Shown here: positions 25,090 to 38,070 of the stretch, one piece after another | Position numbering within the stretch: position 1 is the stretch's first letter | How the letters are laid out: each line of letters begins with the position of its first letter | Source of the DNA: Fremontodendron californicum | Taxonomy: Eukaryota; Streptophyta; Magnoliopsida; Malvales; Malvaceae | Length of the DNA: 64,000 nt | Assembly (NCBI GenBank): GCA_030761205.1 | Contig: JAULJL010000015.1 | Span: forward strand, 3,882,001-3,946,000 | Reading direction: 5' to 3' | Translations under genes and position numbers: made by a program | The notes under the pieces: generated by a model | Database searches by the model: none | What the model was told of the DNA's origin: nothing | Seen by the model: the letters and a program-made list of their open reading frames with translations, nothing else

Positions 25090-26904
25090 GGGATGGAGAT
25101 AAATTAATAGTCTGAGTTGCATGTGTCTCATCAAAGGTCTGAGAACTAATGTCTTCTGCAGGGATGGTGGGACATTTTGTCTGATAAATATTATATTCAG
25201 AGGAAAAACAGAAGTTTGATAATAACCCATGCTTTTAACTTCAGCCAGTGAATTACCAAACCAGGAAAACTTCAAACCAATTCCAAATGGTAAATTTAAG
25301 TTAATGGAGACAGACAGTAACTCTCTCTTACCCTAGGCAAAAGTAAACAATTTTTCAAACAATGTTTTTATGTGCTTATTTACCTCTTAGAATCTCAATT
25401 CAAAAGCAGATCCAACAACAATATCAAGATGGAGATAACAGAAACTTCTCCCCTTCTGCAGGAAAAAAAAGAAAGAAAAAGAAAGTAATATAATATTAAT
25501 ATCCCTTTGCTTATGTTATGCACAAGAACAACTTTTTGTTCTTTACTCTATCAGCTTTTTGGGCAATTCTTCCAAATCATGATCACTTTGAAAAGTTTCA
25601 TCATTACGTGGAAAGAACAAATTATTTTTGTTCATGTTTGAAATTGACAATTAAGAATGTCTTTCCTCTTTCTGATGAATTCAGCTCAGTGATATAAATT
25701 ACCTTAGTTCACAAATAATTTCCACTTTTAGATTGAATACTTAATTCACATTTTTTCCCTTTTCCCCCTCTCACCAATTGAAGATGGGAACCCTTTCTTC
25801 ACACGAAAATGACCAAATTTGAGAAACAGATTAAAACTTCTGTCTTCATATTGAAGGTGACTACGTAGTTGTATTTTTATCAAATCAGCTAACACTTTCC
25901 CATAAAATCTGTTGTTTCATTTTTTTAGTAACACAAACTGCAACACTTCTACAGGCAAAGCCAAACCTTTCAGGTTTACCAGTAAAGAAAACCCACAAAC
26001 CAAAATTTATTAGGCTTAAAAACTATAATTAAAGGGATTTGAAACCAGGATCTGCTGGATGCCAATTTGGTAAACAAGTAAACAACCCAATTTGGACCAA
26101 AGCACTAATGCCAGGCCACCCCCACCATTTTGTACAAATATCAAACCTTTCTGAATCACCCTTTCTTCAATCACTATTTCACATGACAAATTTTGCTGTA
26201 TTTCTGAAAGAGTGAGGTTCATCATGTATATGATTTTCCAAGATTTCAGTGTCCTACTTCCTCAGTTCATATTTCATATTTTCATTGAAAAACAAATAGT
26301 AGTGATTTTTGTTTTAAACTTTGAAGCGATTGATCATGAATCTGAAGACTGAAGAGGACGAGAATAGCTTTTTCTTGGTCTAATAGTTGGGCTGCCAAAT
26401 AGAAGGTAAACAAACTACAATAACTTTTGAGACCAAAGAAACTGTCAATATCAAATTACTCATGAAATCTAAATCCTGCAGTAAGGTTGGACTTTTCAAT
26501 ATTCAAATAACATTAAAAATGATTGAAAGATAATAAGTTTCTAGCAGAAAAATCAATAACCATAGGGGAATTTATCAGAAATGCTACATGTAACCAAGTT
26601 TGATTAATGCTGCATTAAACTTGGTTTATGGCATATTCTTTTCGGTAAAACCTCTAAAGGTCGGAGTTTATTAGTTTCTAAACCTGGCCGTCCTTCATAG
26701 AAAATAGAAGACTTGAAGAACCTCAACAAGTCTTTCATTAATTTTGAAATATATTCACCAATTTTTTTTTCAAAACCTTGACAAATGCATTATGAATTTA
26801 AAAAGCAAAACCAAAAAGAAGAAAAAAATATGCACAATTTTTATAACGGTACTAAACTATATGAAGTCAGTTTCCGCAAGAAAACTTATTTAAAAATTAT
26901 GTTA
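25090..26904. other. Intergenic DNA
   Basis: No gene recognised. Small open frames here are unsupported. Confidence 0.45.
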
Positions 26905-27115
26905 CCGAATTCAAGATGCATGTTGAATATAAATATGTATTCGATATGAATATACTTAATTTTTTTAAAAAAAATTTCATTTATTTGAAAGATCATATTT
27001 TCATAACCATGTTCAAATATATGTATAACACAGGTATCAATACAAATACTTAAAAAAAAATAAAAAATCCAAATAATATAATTTAAAGGCGAATATGATA
27101 TAGTTGATAAAAAAA
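26905..27115. repeat. Dispersed repeat, copy B
   Basis: More diverged copy of the element at 24893-25085. It shares ttttttaaaaaaaatttcat, atttgaaaga, catgttcaaatatat and the terminal aaaaaaaaataaaaaatc block, but the GC-rich gtccgac head is missing. Confidence 0.55.
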
Positions 27116-27994
27116 AATAAGTGAAATAAAAGGATTCGGTTTTAGAGATTAATTTTATATTTATCTTAATGATGATTAGAAGATTATAGCAGCAATGCAT
27201 GATAGAGCAAATAATTCTCTGAAACTGAATATTTAATTCATACAAAGAGTAAACTATGAAAACTTTATATTAAAATATCAAAACAGAACCAAATTCTTGT
27301 GCATTTCAATCCTCTGGACCACATTTGCTAAAATTTAATTAGTCAATCCAGATTTAAACTCCCTAACCCTTGCTATTTGCACCTTTTTCCATGTTTTTTC
27401 TTTAGCCAGCCACGACAAAAACGAAATTAAATTTCTAATTGAGAGATGATCAAGAACAAATTTATTAAACTAGAAATTTACAAGAGACCACCCTGAATTG
27501 TTTTTTTTTTTTTTCTTTCTGAAAATTTTAAATGATTTAACAAGCTTGTGGCTTGAAAGATAACAAAGAAATTCATCAAAATTATTCCAAATCATTAGCT
27601 GTCCTGGGCATGGCCCGCATTGAAATGCAAAACCCATGGGGGAATCTTGATAAAAAGATTAGAAAGTTTCGATCATAGGCGGCAACACACTACTTTAACA
27701 TCAATTATACGTAGGACCAGTTTATATTCAATCGAATTGACAAATTTAAAAGAAAATAAAATCCTACGTATAATTTGAAAGGGTAGGACCCATGGGAGTT
27801 TAGGGTTGGAGTAGGACCCATCATTTGAAAGGGTTGGGATCAATGGTTGATATAGACATGAGAAGGGTCTGATCAGGTTGATCAGATGGTTGAGAATGAG
27901 TTAATGGAGTCAATTCGTACGTGTGCAATGCAAAATTGTCCAGGGAGGAATGGACCCATTAGATACTGAGCACTACACAACATCTGCATATCTG
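27116..27994. other. Upstream region of the peptide-gene candidate
   Basis: No gene seen. A small palindrome TCTGATCA-ggt-TGATCAGA lies at about 27868-27886. Confidence 0.4.
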
Positions 27995-28004
27995 CTATAT
28001 ATAC
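27995..28004 (+). promoter_or_regulatory. TATA box of candidate peptide gene
   Basis: CTATATATAC lies about 50 bp before the ATG at 28051. That leaves room for a start site near 28030 and a short leader. Confidence 0.45.
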
Positions 28005-28050
28005 ACTGTACAGATAACAGATCTCTACGCCATCTTTCTGGGTCCCAAAA

Positions 28051-28401
28051 ATGTCTGAAAATTATGCAAGGAAGATGATGATTAAATGGTTATTTTTGTC
28101 CCTATTCTTCAATTTTCTATGTAGCAGTAAGTATAAAGTAAATCATAGCCAATTAATGGCTTAATTTCAACCTTAGGTCTTTCTTTAATCAGTTGAAATT
28201 AGTTAATTTATAGGAGGAAGATGTAGATAATTAATGAGTATTTTAAACACCGTAGTCTTCATTGAGGCCAATGAAAATTGGCATGTCTGCTAGATGGTGG
28301 GTATAATTATGAAAGATTGTAAGTAAAGTTGATGGATTTTTTCTTTTACGAACGTTGAGAATTTTTGCATCTTTTCATAATTAAAAGTAAATAACATTTT
28401 C

Positions 28402-28445
<44 letters not shown>

Positions 28446-28723
28446 GAGAATTGATGACTTAGTTTAGGCATTTCATTTTCTTTAGACTTTGGCATAAATC
28501 TAAAGCCAATGAAGTGAAAAGATATGAAGATCAGCAAAAAGGAATGAGGAAGGAGAAGAAGCTCATGCACATAATAGGAGGTGTGGGCCGGGGGACCCTG
28601 CAGGGCCAGGGTATAGCGATATCGAATGCTCATACATACATACATACACGTACTCCTCCACCGACAGACTCCCTCATCATTCATTCTTTTCCTTCTCATT
28701 TTTTTTTTAAACCAAAAAAATAA
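28051..28723 (+). CDS. Candidate small secreted-peptide gene (uncertain exon 2)
   Basis: The ATG at 28051 opens about 26 codons that look like a secretion signal: a basic start (ARKMMIKW) followed by LFLSLFFNFLCSS. The frame then meets two possible splice donors, GTAAGT at 28127 or GTATAA at 28131. With the second donor, the acceptor ending ctttag at 28485 keeps an open frame to the stop near 28721. The result is a basic, Lys-rich proprotein of about 105 residues. With the stronger first donor, an acceptor ending gatcag at 28534 opens a different frame containing CGPGDPAGPGYSDIEC. I recognise no CLE, CEP, PSK, IDA or RALF motif in either. A TATA box and a short leader precede it. A chance open frame is a real possibility, because exon 2 ends in simple-sequence CATA repeats. 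Confidence 0.3.
28402..28445 (+). repeat. Compound (CT)n(TA)n microsatellite
   Basis: About nine CT units pass directly into about twelve TA units, inside the proposed intron of the peptide candidate. Confidence 0.9.
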
Positions 28724-31453
28724 ATTAATCCCCTCTTTTTTTTTTTTTTTTTTTTTTTTCTAATTTGCAATCACAAAAATATCATTGAAACCCATTATTA
28801 ATTAGTGTACAAAAAGTGCACTTTGAATCTGATTTTGAAATAATATATAAGACAGACATTATTACTCTTTTTTCTTTGGGTAGATATTATTGCTCTTGAT
28901 CATGAGCAAAGGTGAGATTGTTTTCCACCAAGTAATTGATCTGATTATTTCCTTGTAGTTGTAGACATTATTTTACGTGTAATATAGTATCGAATATGAG
29001 AATATCTGCCAGAGCCAGTTGCAAGCCATAACCATTCTTCCCAAGTTTATATTCAAAATGCTAACTACTTTTACTCATCATTTCATTCAACCTAAAGATA
29101 AGTGCTTCGTTGTCATGGGATATATATATATATATATATGGAACTTAATTATATAATACTATAATAGTATATATATGTTTGTCATATTTCAAAATTAGGA
29201 GGTGTACATTTTATTGAAACATATTTACTTTTTGATTGGTTTGAAAAATTGTTTCTCAACCTACAATATTTGCAATATTATAATTAACCAATTAAAATTC
29301 AAAATTATGTAGGATCTATGAAAATATTTTATGAAGTTCACACTTATAAATAATGAATCCTACATAATTCTTAAATGTAATTGGGTAATTGTAAGATTGT
29401 AATAAAAAGAATTATAGATGTTAATTCCGAAAACATTAGATAAGCCCATTTTTTTGGACAAATTTTAGGCAAAAAAATAGAAAGAGATATATACAAATTA
29501 AATGGAGAATTGTAAAACTAATTGGTGTAGCTCTCTTTCATTATTTTTTTATCAATTAATTTTAATACAATTTTAATTATCATTAATAATAAGTATGATT
29601 TTCACAATTTACTGTTAGATCTATACATATGAATGATAATGATAAATATATTAAAAATATAAAATAATAATAGGCTTCAGCCTAATCCAAACTAATCAGG
29701 CCTTAAAATTAAATGAAAAATGAACTGTTTTTGTAAAACTAACCAGCTGGTCCCTAGCTTTTTCTGTTTTTTTTTTTTTTTTTTTTTACTTTATTTAAAG
29801 TGCAATTATCTCTCTCTTTTTATTTTACTTTATTTACTTCGTTAAAAATATAAAAAAAAACCCTAAATATATAGCATATATCTCGTCTATGAACTCTAAA
29901 TATATACTACTTGGTTTATCCACTTTTTTGTGCTTCTGTTCTTACGGAATTTTCATGGTGTAAGTCCGCCACTCTTATTGCATAGAAGACTTAACAGTAA
30001 CTACAATTTAAGGAGATATTAATTCTGGTAAGGAACTAATTATACATTCTACGTTATATATAGTATATATTTGTTACTTTTCTTTTAAACAAAACCTTGT
30101 TGTACGAGAAGAAATTAGACACGTTATAATTATATATTTCACAGAATCACACAGCCTAATTCAACTTTTTTTTTTGCCTGTTTGTTTCTTTTTGAAATAT
30201 CAGAATTCAATCTATATTATTCCACAATGAACATAATTATTAAATCTTATATATATATATATATATTAGTTATATATATATGAGAAATTATCATATCCAT
30301 TAACAATAGAATTATTAGATTTCAGAACCAGAGTTAGAAAGATGACATATTACGATAAATATAGTAAAAAATATGAAAAAAATTAAACATGTGATAACAT
30401 TTTAACTCGTTTGCGGAATTAAAATTTTTTTACCGTCGTTGTACAAAAACAAGCTCTGTATATATACTCAACATTACACAAAAAAACCCAAATACTATGT
30501 CTCTTCTGACAATTATAGCCAATTCCTTGGCAATATTAGAACAACAGGATGGAAAAGATTCCTTGTATTTTTATCTACATATAAATATATGTATTTCAAA
30601 GTAGTAGGAAGATCGTTAGGGTTTATGTTTTCGAAAAAAACATGGAAAAAGTCCATCGTTTAGCAAATTGCATATTTATAGTTTCATGGAAAGGCAAATA
30701 TTCCATTAAAAGTGTTCAATTTATATATACAAACAACCAAACCCATGGTCATGAGCATCTTCAACACTCTCTCTTTTCTTTTTGTTTTCTCATTTTCGTA
30801 TTATAGCTAGTTTGTCTACATTGTAACGCCATTATGAGGCTTCCTTGACCTTAGCAATGTCCCAATTCACATATCCAACAAGATCAAATTATAAATTAAT
30901 TAAAACCCATAATTTTTTTTAAAAAAATAATTAAAAAAAGAAAGAAACTTATAATTATATCTTCATGTCTCATTCACTCGTGAGCTTATCATATGCAAGC
31001 ACATGAGCTGTTTCCTATAGTCAACCGTTGTCTTTCACCGTTAAATATAAAACATTATTGTACGTTAATGATATTGATATTTGATACCCCTAAGAAACTT
31101 CCATGGCTGGTCCGCCTTTATCTTTTCTTCTTTTTTTTTTAAAACAAATTATTTTTGAATGTTCGGCTTCAAGTTTTTTTTAGAACATTGACTTGGGTTT
31201 CCGAGTTTCATCCTTTTCCACACGAGGAATTTGTTTACTGAGTTTTGGGCTTATGAAAAGAAATATTGTTAATTAGTTGCTGCAGGCTTTAATTTGACAG
31301 CATCATTAACATCATAATTGGTTTTGAAATTTACTAATGGTCGAGAAGTGGTTAGGTTTGGTCCTTTTGGACGTCAAATTTTGGAGTTCTAAAGGATGCT
31401 TATTTTTTTATTTTTTTTGGAGGGGGTTTAAAATTCCAATTGCAGGACATACA
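28724..31453. other. AT-rich intergenic DNA with microsatellites
   Basis: No gene seen. A poly-T run near 28736-28759, a TA run near 29120-29139, a poly-T near 29768-29787 and a TA run near 30249-30265 are present. Confidence 0.5.
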
Positions 31454-31489
31454 AAAAGGATATATATATATATATATATATATCCTTTT
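31454..31489. repeat. 36-bp perfect palindrome with (AT)12 core
   Basis: AAAAGG, then twelve AT dinucleotides, then CCTTTT. The flanks are exact reverse complements, so the microsatellite is embedded in a cruciform-capable palindrome. Confidence 0.85.
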
Positions 31490-32940
31490 CTAAATTTTCA
31501 CATCATGATCAATGCTTGATTTGATTTCAAAATTTTGATACAATCAGCTACTATCATGAACAGAAAGATACATGAATCTTGATTAAATTAATTAAATGTT
31601 CACAGTACAATTATGATTTATGAACTTGATCTTTTATATATTTTTAATTTTTTGGTATAATCACATACAATTGCAGCTATAATTAATTCCATGATTGGAT
31701 TCAACAAATGTTAAGAGAAAGACAAGGGAATGTATCCCCAAGTAAGTATAGTGATTAATTAAGTAAGTACAAAAAGAGTAGATGCAAATTAAGGACTAAA
31801 AAGTACAAAGTAACATTCTGAAAACCCAAAAGCCAATGAATAAGGGAGAATTTTGCTGGCACTACAAACTCATTGGTTTTCATCTCACCAATTTGCAAAT
31901 ATAAAAATGGCAGAAAAACATCAGGATTTCTTTTTTCTACTTGCTCTCCTCATCATCCAATGGCACCCAAAAAAAGTACAAAGCAAAGCCAGACAAAGAG
32001 AGAGAGAGAGATCACAATAATTTAGAGGGCACTGAGGCTGCAATTAAGGTTAAGACCAAAGATTAGGCGATGGTAATGGCCTACAAGGAGTACAATCAAG
32101 AATGACAATGAGATCAAAGCAAGGTTGTGGCCAAATCCTTTCAGTTGTCTAGGTACATTGCTTGCACGAGTGTGCTAATCAGCTGATCCATCCTAAAATC
32201 AAATTTTAGGTACTTGGTTTATATTTTGTCCCCCTCAAGTGGCTGAGCTAGCTAGCTGCGCTGTGGGGATTTAACTTCCTCTCCAAATATAACCACATTT
32301 AAACGTTGCCCACTTCATGTTTATCCCTACAGCTGCAGAGAAAATTAAAGATAAAAAATAAATTAATTAAATTAATGGTAGTAAGATAGATGAGGTTTTT
32401 GGTGTTAGATGTGAGGTCTAGAATACGTTACATTGTCCAATTAAACCCCACCTGTTGGGGCCATGTTTTTAATCATTCTCCCCATTTAAGGTTAAAAAAA
32501 AATGCCAAGAAGGAAATTAACATTGAAATCAGCGGAAAAATATATATATATATATTTCATTGTATATATGCCTTGTTTTCTTTTCTTACAATGATTAATT
32601 AACATCACAAAGTCGGTCAAACTGGATGTTTTATCTATTAAGGAAATTATTTAGAGGAAAAATTAATGCAATTTCCTGTGTATAACCAATCGAACCGACC
32701 ATGTAGCTAGTTTCCAGAGAATATTGATTTTACTATCACTAATAAAAGGGCACTGCACCAAAAAGTTAGAAATCTCATGAAAGAAATTAAAGAACCCCCC
32801 TCAACTTAGGGTTTGAAACAAGGGACCCAATCAGCCCCAAAGGGAAGTTCTTAATTTAGAAAAAGGTGACCTTAGTTAATATTCTAAGGATATGTCATAT
32901 TCATCTTGTCAAGTACATCTAAACGACCGAAGGCATTATT
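31490..32940. other. Intergenic DNA
   Basis: No gene recognised. About 31960-32300 is of higher complexity and holds a small hairpin (CCTAAAAT-caa-ATTTTAGG near 32190), but there is no coding signal. TA run near 32539-32554. Confidence 0.45.
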
Positions 32941-33204
32941 AAAGCGCATTTGATTCAAAAAATCTTACATTATCTCATGTGGTAATAAGATTTTTCTTTA
33001 CAAGATTATCAAAGTATATCTTCAGTAATATGTTATTTATGCGTTTGATTCACTTACCTTGCTTACAGAATTTTCATATTTGATTGATCAAAAATATAAC
33101 ATTCCTAAATAGTCTCATTACTAAGATTCTTTTGACGGCAAAATTTAAAAGGATCGATCCCTTCCAAAAAAAAAAAATCGAGAGGAGATCAACTCCCTCA
33201 TCCT

Positions 33205-33694
33205 TGTTAAATTGTCCAATACCAGCCCAAGGAAAAATAAAAGCCTAACAATGTGTGGTTGCAATTGTGTGGTTTAATGTGTGGTTGCAATTGTGTGGTT
33301 TAATGTGTGGTTGTAGTTGTGTGATTTAAATGTGTGGTTGTTATTAAACAACAATGTGTGGTTGCAATTGTGTGGTTTAATGTGTGGTTGTAGTTGTGTG
33401 ATTTAAATGTGTGGTTGTTATTAAACAACAATGGGTGGTTGTAATTTATTTAGATTTTATATTTGTGTGGCTTGTGTTTGTCTTGGTATTGTATAAATAC
33501 CCCCTCCCTTGCATTTGTAAATCATCAAGTAGTAAGCTTCAATAAGCAATAAAAGTTCTAAGTTTTCCTAAGGAGTTCTTCTCTAAAGAGTGTAGTCTAG
33601 AGTGAAGTGTAAGCATTTGTGAGTTTTCCTAAAATCTAAACTTTCTTCTTTGAGTGGTAAAATTAGAGTTATCTACTCTAAGTTTTTCTCAACA
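33205..33694 (+). repeat. 5' LTR of copia element
   Basis: 490 bp, TGTTAAATTG...CTCAACA. It holds a TATA box (TATAAATA at 33492-33499), a polyadenylation-type AATAAA at 33548-33553 and internal subrepeats. The 26-bp aatgtgtggttgcaattg type and a longer unit of about 77 bp are both repeated between about 33249 and 33431, in the region upstream of the TATA box where LTR enhancers lie. Confidence 0.96.
33492..33499 (+). promoter_or_regulatory. LTR TATA box
   Basis: TATAAATA within gtataaatacccc, with AATAAA about 55 bp downstream. This marks the U3-R part of the LTR. Confidence 0.75.
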
Positions 33695-33696
33695 AT

Positions 33697-33708
33697 TGGT
33701 ATCAGAGC
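33697..33708 (+). other. Primer binding site (initiator tRNA-Met)
   Basis: TGGTATCAGAGC, two bases after the 5' LTR, matches the 3' end of plant initiator tRNA-Met, the usual primer for Ty1/copia reverse transcription. Confidence 0.9.
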
Positions 33709-33963
33709 AAGGTTGTGAGTTACTACCATAGTTACTATTCACACGTGTCACTATATACTTTTATAGTAATTGTTAACATATACGAGATTTATTCAAGTAT
33801 ATGGTATACGATACTATTCACGTATACGGTACTGTTCACGGTGAAATAGTTATTCAGGTACTATTTTTGGTTTGAGCGTTCTTGAGTCGTGAGGAGTTTG
33901 TACTCTACAAGTTTGTGTCTCAAAATCAAGCTTGTTCGGTATTGTTAGAGTCTTGCCGACACG

Positions 33964-36900
33964 ATGGGTGATCTTCAAGTAGTTGGAGGAATCAAGAAAC
34001 TCAATCACAAAAATTACAACACGTGGAAGACGTGTATGATGTCTTACCTACAAGGTCAAGACCTTTGGGAAGTCGTTGGTGGTAGTGAAGTTACGAAGCC
34101 CGAGCAAGAAGATGCTCAAGGAACCTTGCGCAAATGGAAGATTAAAGTGGGTAAAGCCATGTTTGCCCTTAAGACCACAGTTGAAGAAGAAATGTTGGAA
34201 CACATACAAAAGCTAGAAACGCCAAAAGAAGCGTGGGATACTTTAGATGCACTCTTTTCGAGAAAGAATGACACAAGACTTCAACTTCTTGAGAATGAAT
34301 TGTTATCAGTTGCACAACGAGATATACCGATTGCTCAATACTTTCACAAGGTAAAAACGTTATGCCGTGAAATTTCTGATTTAGATCCTACAGCTGCTAT
34401 TGGAGATACCAGGGTAAAAAGAATAATTATCCATGGTTTGAGGCCCGAATATCGCAGCTTTGTTGCCGCTATACAAGGATGGCCAACTCAACCATCACTT
34501 GTAGAGTTTGAAAATTTGCTTGTTGGTCAAGAATCTATGGCCAAGCAAATGGGAGGGGTCTCGTTGAAAAGTGAAGAGGAAGCACTCTACACCAACAAAA
34601 GCAAAGGCAAATTCAAACAGCACGTCGGTGGTCGATCTAAAAAGTATGGTGACAAGACAAAAAGTCATCAAGGAGAAGGGAGCTCTCGTCCAGGGGGAGC
34701 TTCAAAGAATCGTAGCAACAATAAAAGATTTGAAGGTAACTGTTACAACTGTGACAAGAAAGGTCACATGGCAAAAGATTGTTGGTTTAACAAAAGGCCC
34801 GCTGAGAGCAATGCTGCTACTTCTAGTACAAAGGAGAAAAGCGAAGATGATTGGGACGCTGAAGCATTTTTTGCTATGGAAGAGGAAGAGTTAGCTCTCA
34901 CAGTAACAATGGCTGACCGAATTGACTATGAGAATGACTGGATTGTCGATTCAGGTTGCTCAAATCACATGACAGGAGATAAACAGAAGTTGCAGAACCT
35001 GTCAGAATACAAGAGAAATCGCATTGTTGTGACAGCTGATAATTCAAGATTACCGATTACTCACATCGGTAAGACGGTAGTAGCACCTCGATATAGTCAT
35101 AATCAGGTACCATTACAAGATGTTTACCATGTCCAAGGCATGAAGAAAAATTTGCTTTCAGTGGCACAATTAACATCGTCAGGTCACCATATTCTGTTTG
35201 GTCCAAGGGATGTGAAGGTATATCGTGATCTCAAAATCTCAGGACAGCCGATGATGGAAGGACGACGTCTGGAGTCAGTCTACGTGATGTCAGCAGAGTC
35301 AGCATATGTAGACAAGACAAGAAGGAGCGATACAGCAGATTTATGGCACATGCGGTTAGGTCATGTTAGTTATTCCAAGCTAAGTATGATGATGAAGAAG
35401 TCGATGCTTAAGGGACTTCCTCAGCTTGACATAAGAACAGACACAGTTTGTGCAGGATGCCAATATGGTAAAGCACACCAATTGCCATACGAGGAGTCAA
35501 AGTTTAAAGCAAAAGAACCATTAGAGTTAGTTCACTCTGATGTATTTGGGCCCGTTAAGCAACCATCAATTAGTGGAATGCGGTACATGGTGACGTTTAT
35601 TGATGATTTCTCCAGGTATGTGTAGGTTTTCTTTATGAAAGAAAAGTCTGACACTTTCTCAAAGTTTAAAGAGTTCAAAGAGATAGTTGAAGGAGAAGTG
35701 GAAAAGAAGATATGTTGCTTGCGCACAGACAATGGAGGAGAATATAGCTCAGGCGAATTCTCTCAATACCTACGAGAATGCAACATACGTCATCAGTATA
35801 CTTGTGTCAATACACCACAACAGAATGGTGTAGCAGAGAGAAAGAATCGGCATCTTGCAGAAATTTGTCGGAGTATGCTGCATGCAAAGAATGTACCCGG
35901 AAGATTTTGGGCCGAAGCTATGAGAACCGCAGCCCATGTGATCAACAAACTTCCTCAACCAAGGTTAGAGTTTGTTTCACCCTTTGAGAAATTGTGGAAA
36001 ATGAAACCTTCAGTCAGCTACTTTCGAGTATTTGGTTGTGTATGTTATGTATTTGTTCCTGATCATTTACGTAGCAAGTTTGATAAGAAAGCAACTAGGT
36101 GTATCTTTGTGGGATACGACAACCAAAGGAAAGGGTGGAAATGTTGTGATCCTACGAGTGGAAGATGTTACACTTCACGCAATGTGGTATTCGATGAAGC
36201 ATCTTCTTGGTGGTCCTCAGAAAAGGAGGTGTTGTCAGATTCAAAAGAATTTGAAGACATGCTACAACAGAAAATGGGAGAGTATATTGTCCAACTTCAA
36301 TCAACTTCAGACGAAGTAGAAGACCTATGTGATGATGACGATGACGAGCAAGTGTTAGTCCAGAGTCCTTGGCAAACTGGTGTGTATCAACCAGATGTTA
36401 GATCGAGTGAAGTGGAAGAACCATCTCCACAATCACAAATCCGAAGGACAACAAGAGCACGGAAGCCAAATCCCAAATATGCTAATGCAGCCATAGTGGA
36501 AGAACCAATTGCAACAGAACCTGAGACGTTTGAAGAAGCATCACAGAGTTCTGAGTGGATTATGGCTATGAAAGAAGAGATCACTGCGCTTGAGCAGAAT
36601 CAGACTTGGGATCTAGTGCCAAAACCAAGAGATGTGAAACCCATATCCTGCAAGTGGGTTTACAAGATAAAACATCGTCCAGATGGGTCGATTGAAAGGT
36701 ACAAGGCACGGTTGGTGGCTCGTGGTTTCTCTCAGAAGTATGAGCTAGACTATGATGAAACGTTTAGTCCGGTGGCAAGACTTACAACCGTACGAGTCCT
36801 ACTTGCCCTTGCAGCCAACAAAGACTGGAACTTGTGGCAGATGGATGTGAAGAATGCATTCCTTCATGGAGAGCTAGATCGGGAAATCTACATGATTCAA

Positions 36901-38070
36901 CCATTGGGATTTCAAAACCAAAATCATCCTGAGCATGTGTGTAAGCTGCGAAAGGCACTTTACGGATTGAAACAAGCACCTAGAGCATGGTATGGTAAGA
37001 TTGCTGAATTTTTAACTCATAGTGGTTATTCAGTGACACCTGCAGATTCCAGCTTGTTTGTCAAAGCTAATGGAGGAAAGCTAGCTATCGTATTGATATA
37101 TGTGGATGATTTAATCATAACTGGTGATTATGAGGCAGAAATTCTTCAAACCAAGGAGAATTTATCAGTTCGTTTCCAAATGAAAGAACTTGGACAACTC
37201 AAGCACTTTCTTGGTCTAGAGGTTGATCACAGACAAGAAGGAATATTTCTCTGTCAACAAAAATATTCTAAAGATTTGCTAAAAAGGTTTGGAATGCTCG
37301 AGAGCAAGCCAATTTCAACACCGATGGAACCAAATGGCAAGATGTGTGCACTTGAAGGCAAAGACTTGGAAGATGCAACTATGTATCGACAATTGGTAGG
37401 TAGCCTGATCTACTTAACCTTGACTCGACCTGACATTTCTTATACAGTTGGTGTGATGAGTCGGTATATGCAAAATCCGAAGAAGCCTCATTTAGAAGCA
37501 GTTCGACGAATACTGAGATATGTGAAAAGTATAATAGATTATGATCTTTTGTACAAGAAAGGTGAAGACTGTAAGTTAGTTGGTTATTGTGATGCTGACT
37601 ATGCAGGAGATCATGACACCAGGAGATCAACAACTGGGTACATGTTTAAACTTGGTTCTGGAACAATTTCTTGGTGCAGTAAGAGACAACCAACGGTATC
37701 ATTGTCAACTACCGAAGCTGAGTATCGAGCAGCAGCAATGGCAGCTCAAGAGTGTACGTGGCTGATACAACTAATGAGTGATCTACATCAACCAGTAGAT
37801 TATGCAGTTCCGTTGTATTGCGACAACCAGTCAGCAATTCGTTTGGCAGAAAATCCAGTCTTTCACGCAAGAACCAAACATATAGAAGTGCATTATCACT
37901 TTATCAGAGAAAAGGTTCTACAAGAAGAGATTGAAATGAAGCAGATCAAGACAGATGATCAAATGGCAGATTTATTCACAAAAGGTTTGAGTATCAACAA
38001 ATTTGAAATGTTTCGTCGTCAACTCAACATGGTGCAAAGAGGAAGAGCTGGTATTGAGGGGGAGTGTTAA
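33964..38070 (+). pseudogene. copia gag-pol polyprotein with in-frame amber codon
   Basis: A single frame of 1368 codons interrupted by TAG at 35623-35625. Domains before the stop: gag of the Ty1/copia UBN2 type (about residues 1-240), a CCHC zinc knuckle CYNCDKKGHMAKDC (260-273), an aspartic protease with DSG at 329-331, a GAG-pre-integrase region with the HHCC finger (LWHMRLGH...CAGC), and the first Asp of integrase in HSDVFGP. After the stop: integrase RTDNGGEY and NGVAERKNR, then reverse transcriptase with YVDD at 1046-1049, and RNase H with CDADYAGD and TEAEYRA. The stop lies where relatives have Trp (SRYVW), consistent with a TGG-to-TAG change. No other break is seen. The last codon and TAA stop are the first six bases of the 3' LTR. 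Confidence 0.93.
38052..38064 (+). other. Polypurine tract
   Basis: Ends in GAGGGGGAG directly before the TG of the 3' LTR, the primer for plus-strand DNA synthesis. It overlaps the end of the polyprotein frame. Confidence 0.85.

Noticed and set aside
28346..28699. Open frame of 117 codons on the - strand
   Set aside because: Runs through a (TA)n(GA)n microsatellite and CATA repeats, with a product dominated by YIYIYI and RERERE; overlaps the peptide candidate on the other strand.
35532..37633. Antisense open frames within the copia element
   Set aside because: Shadows of the gag-pol frame on the opposite strand.
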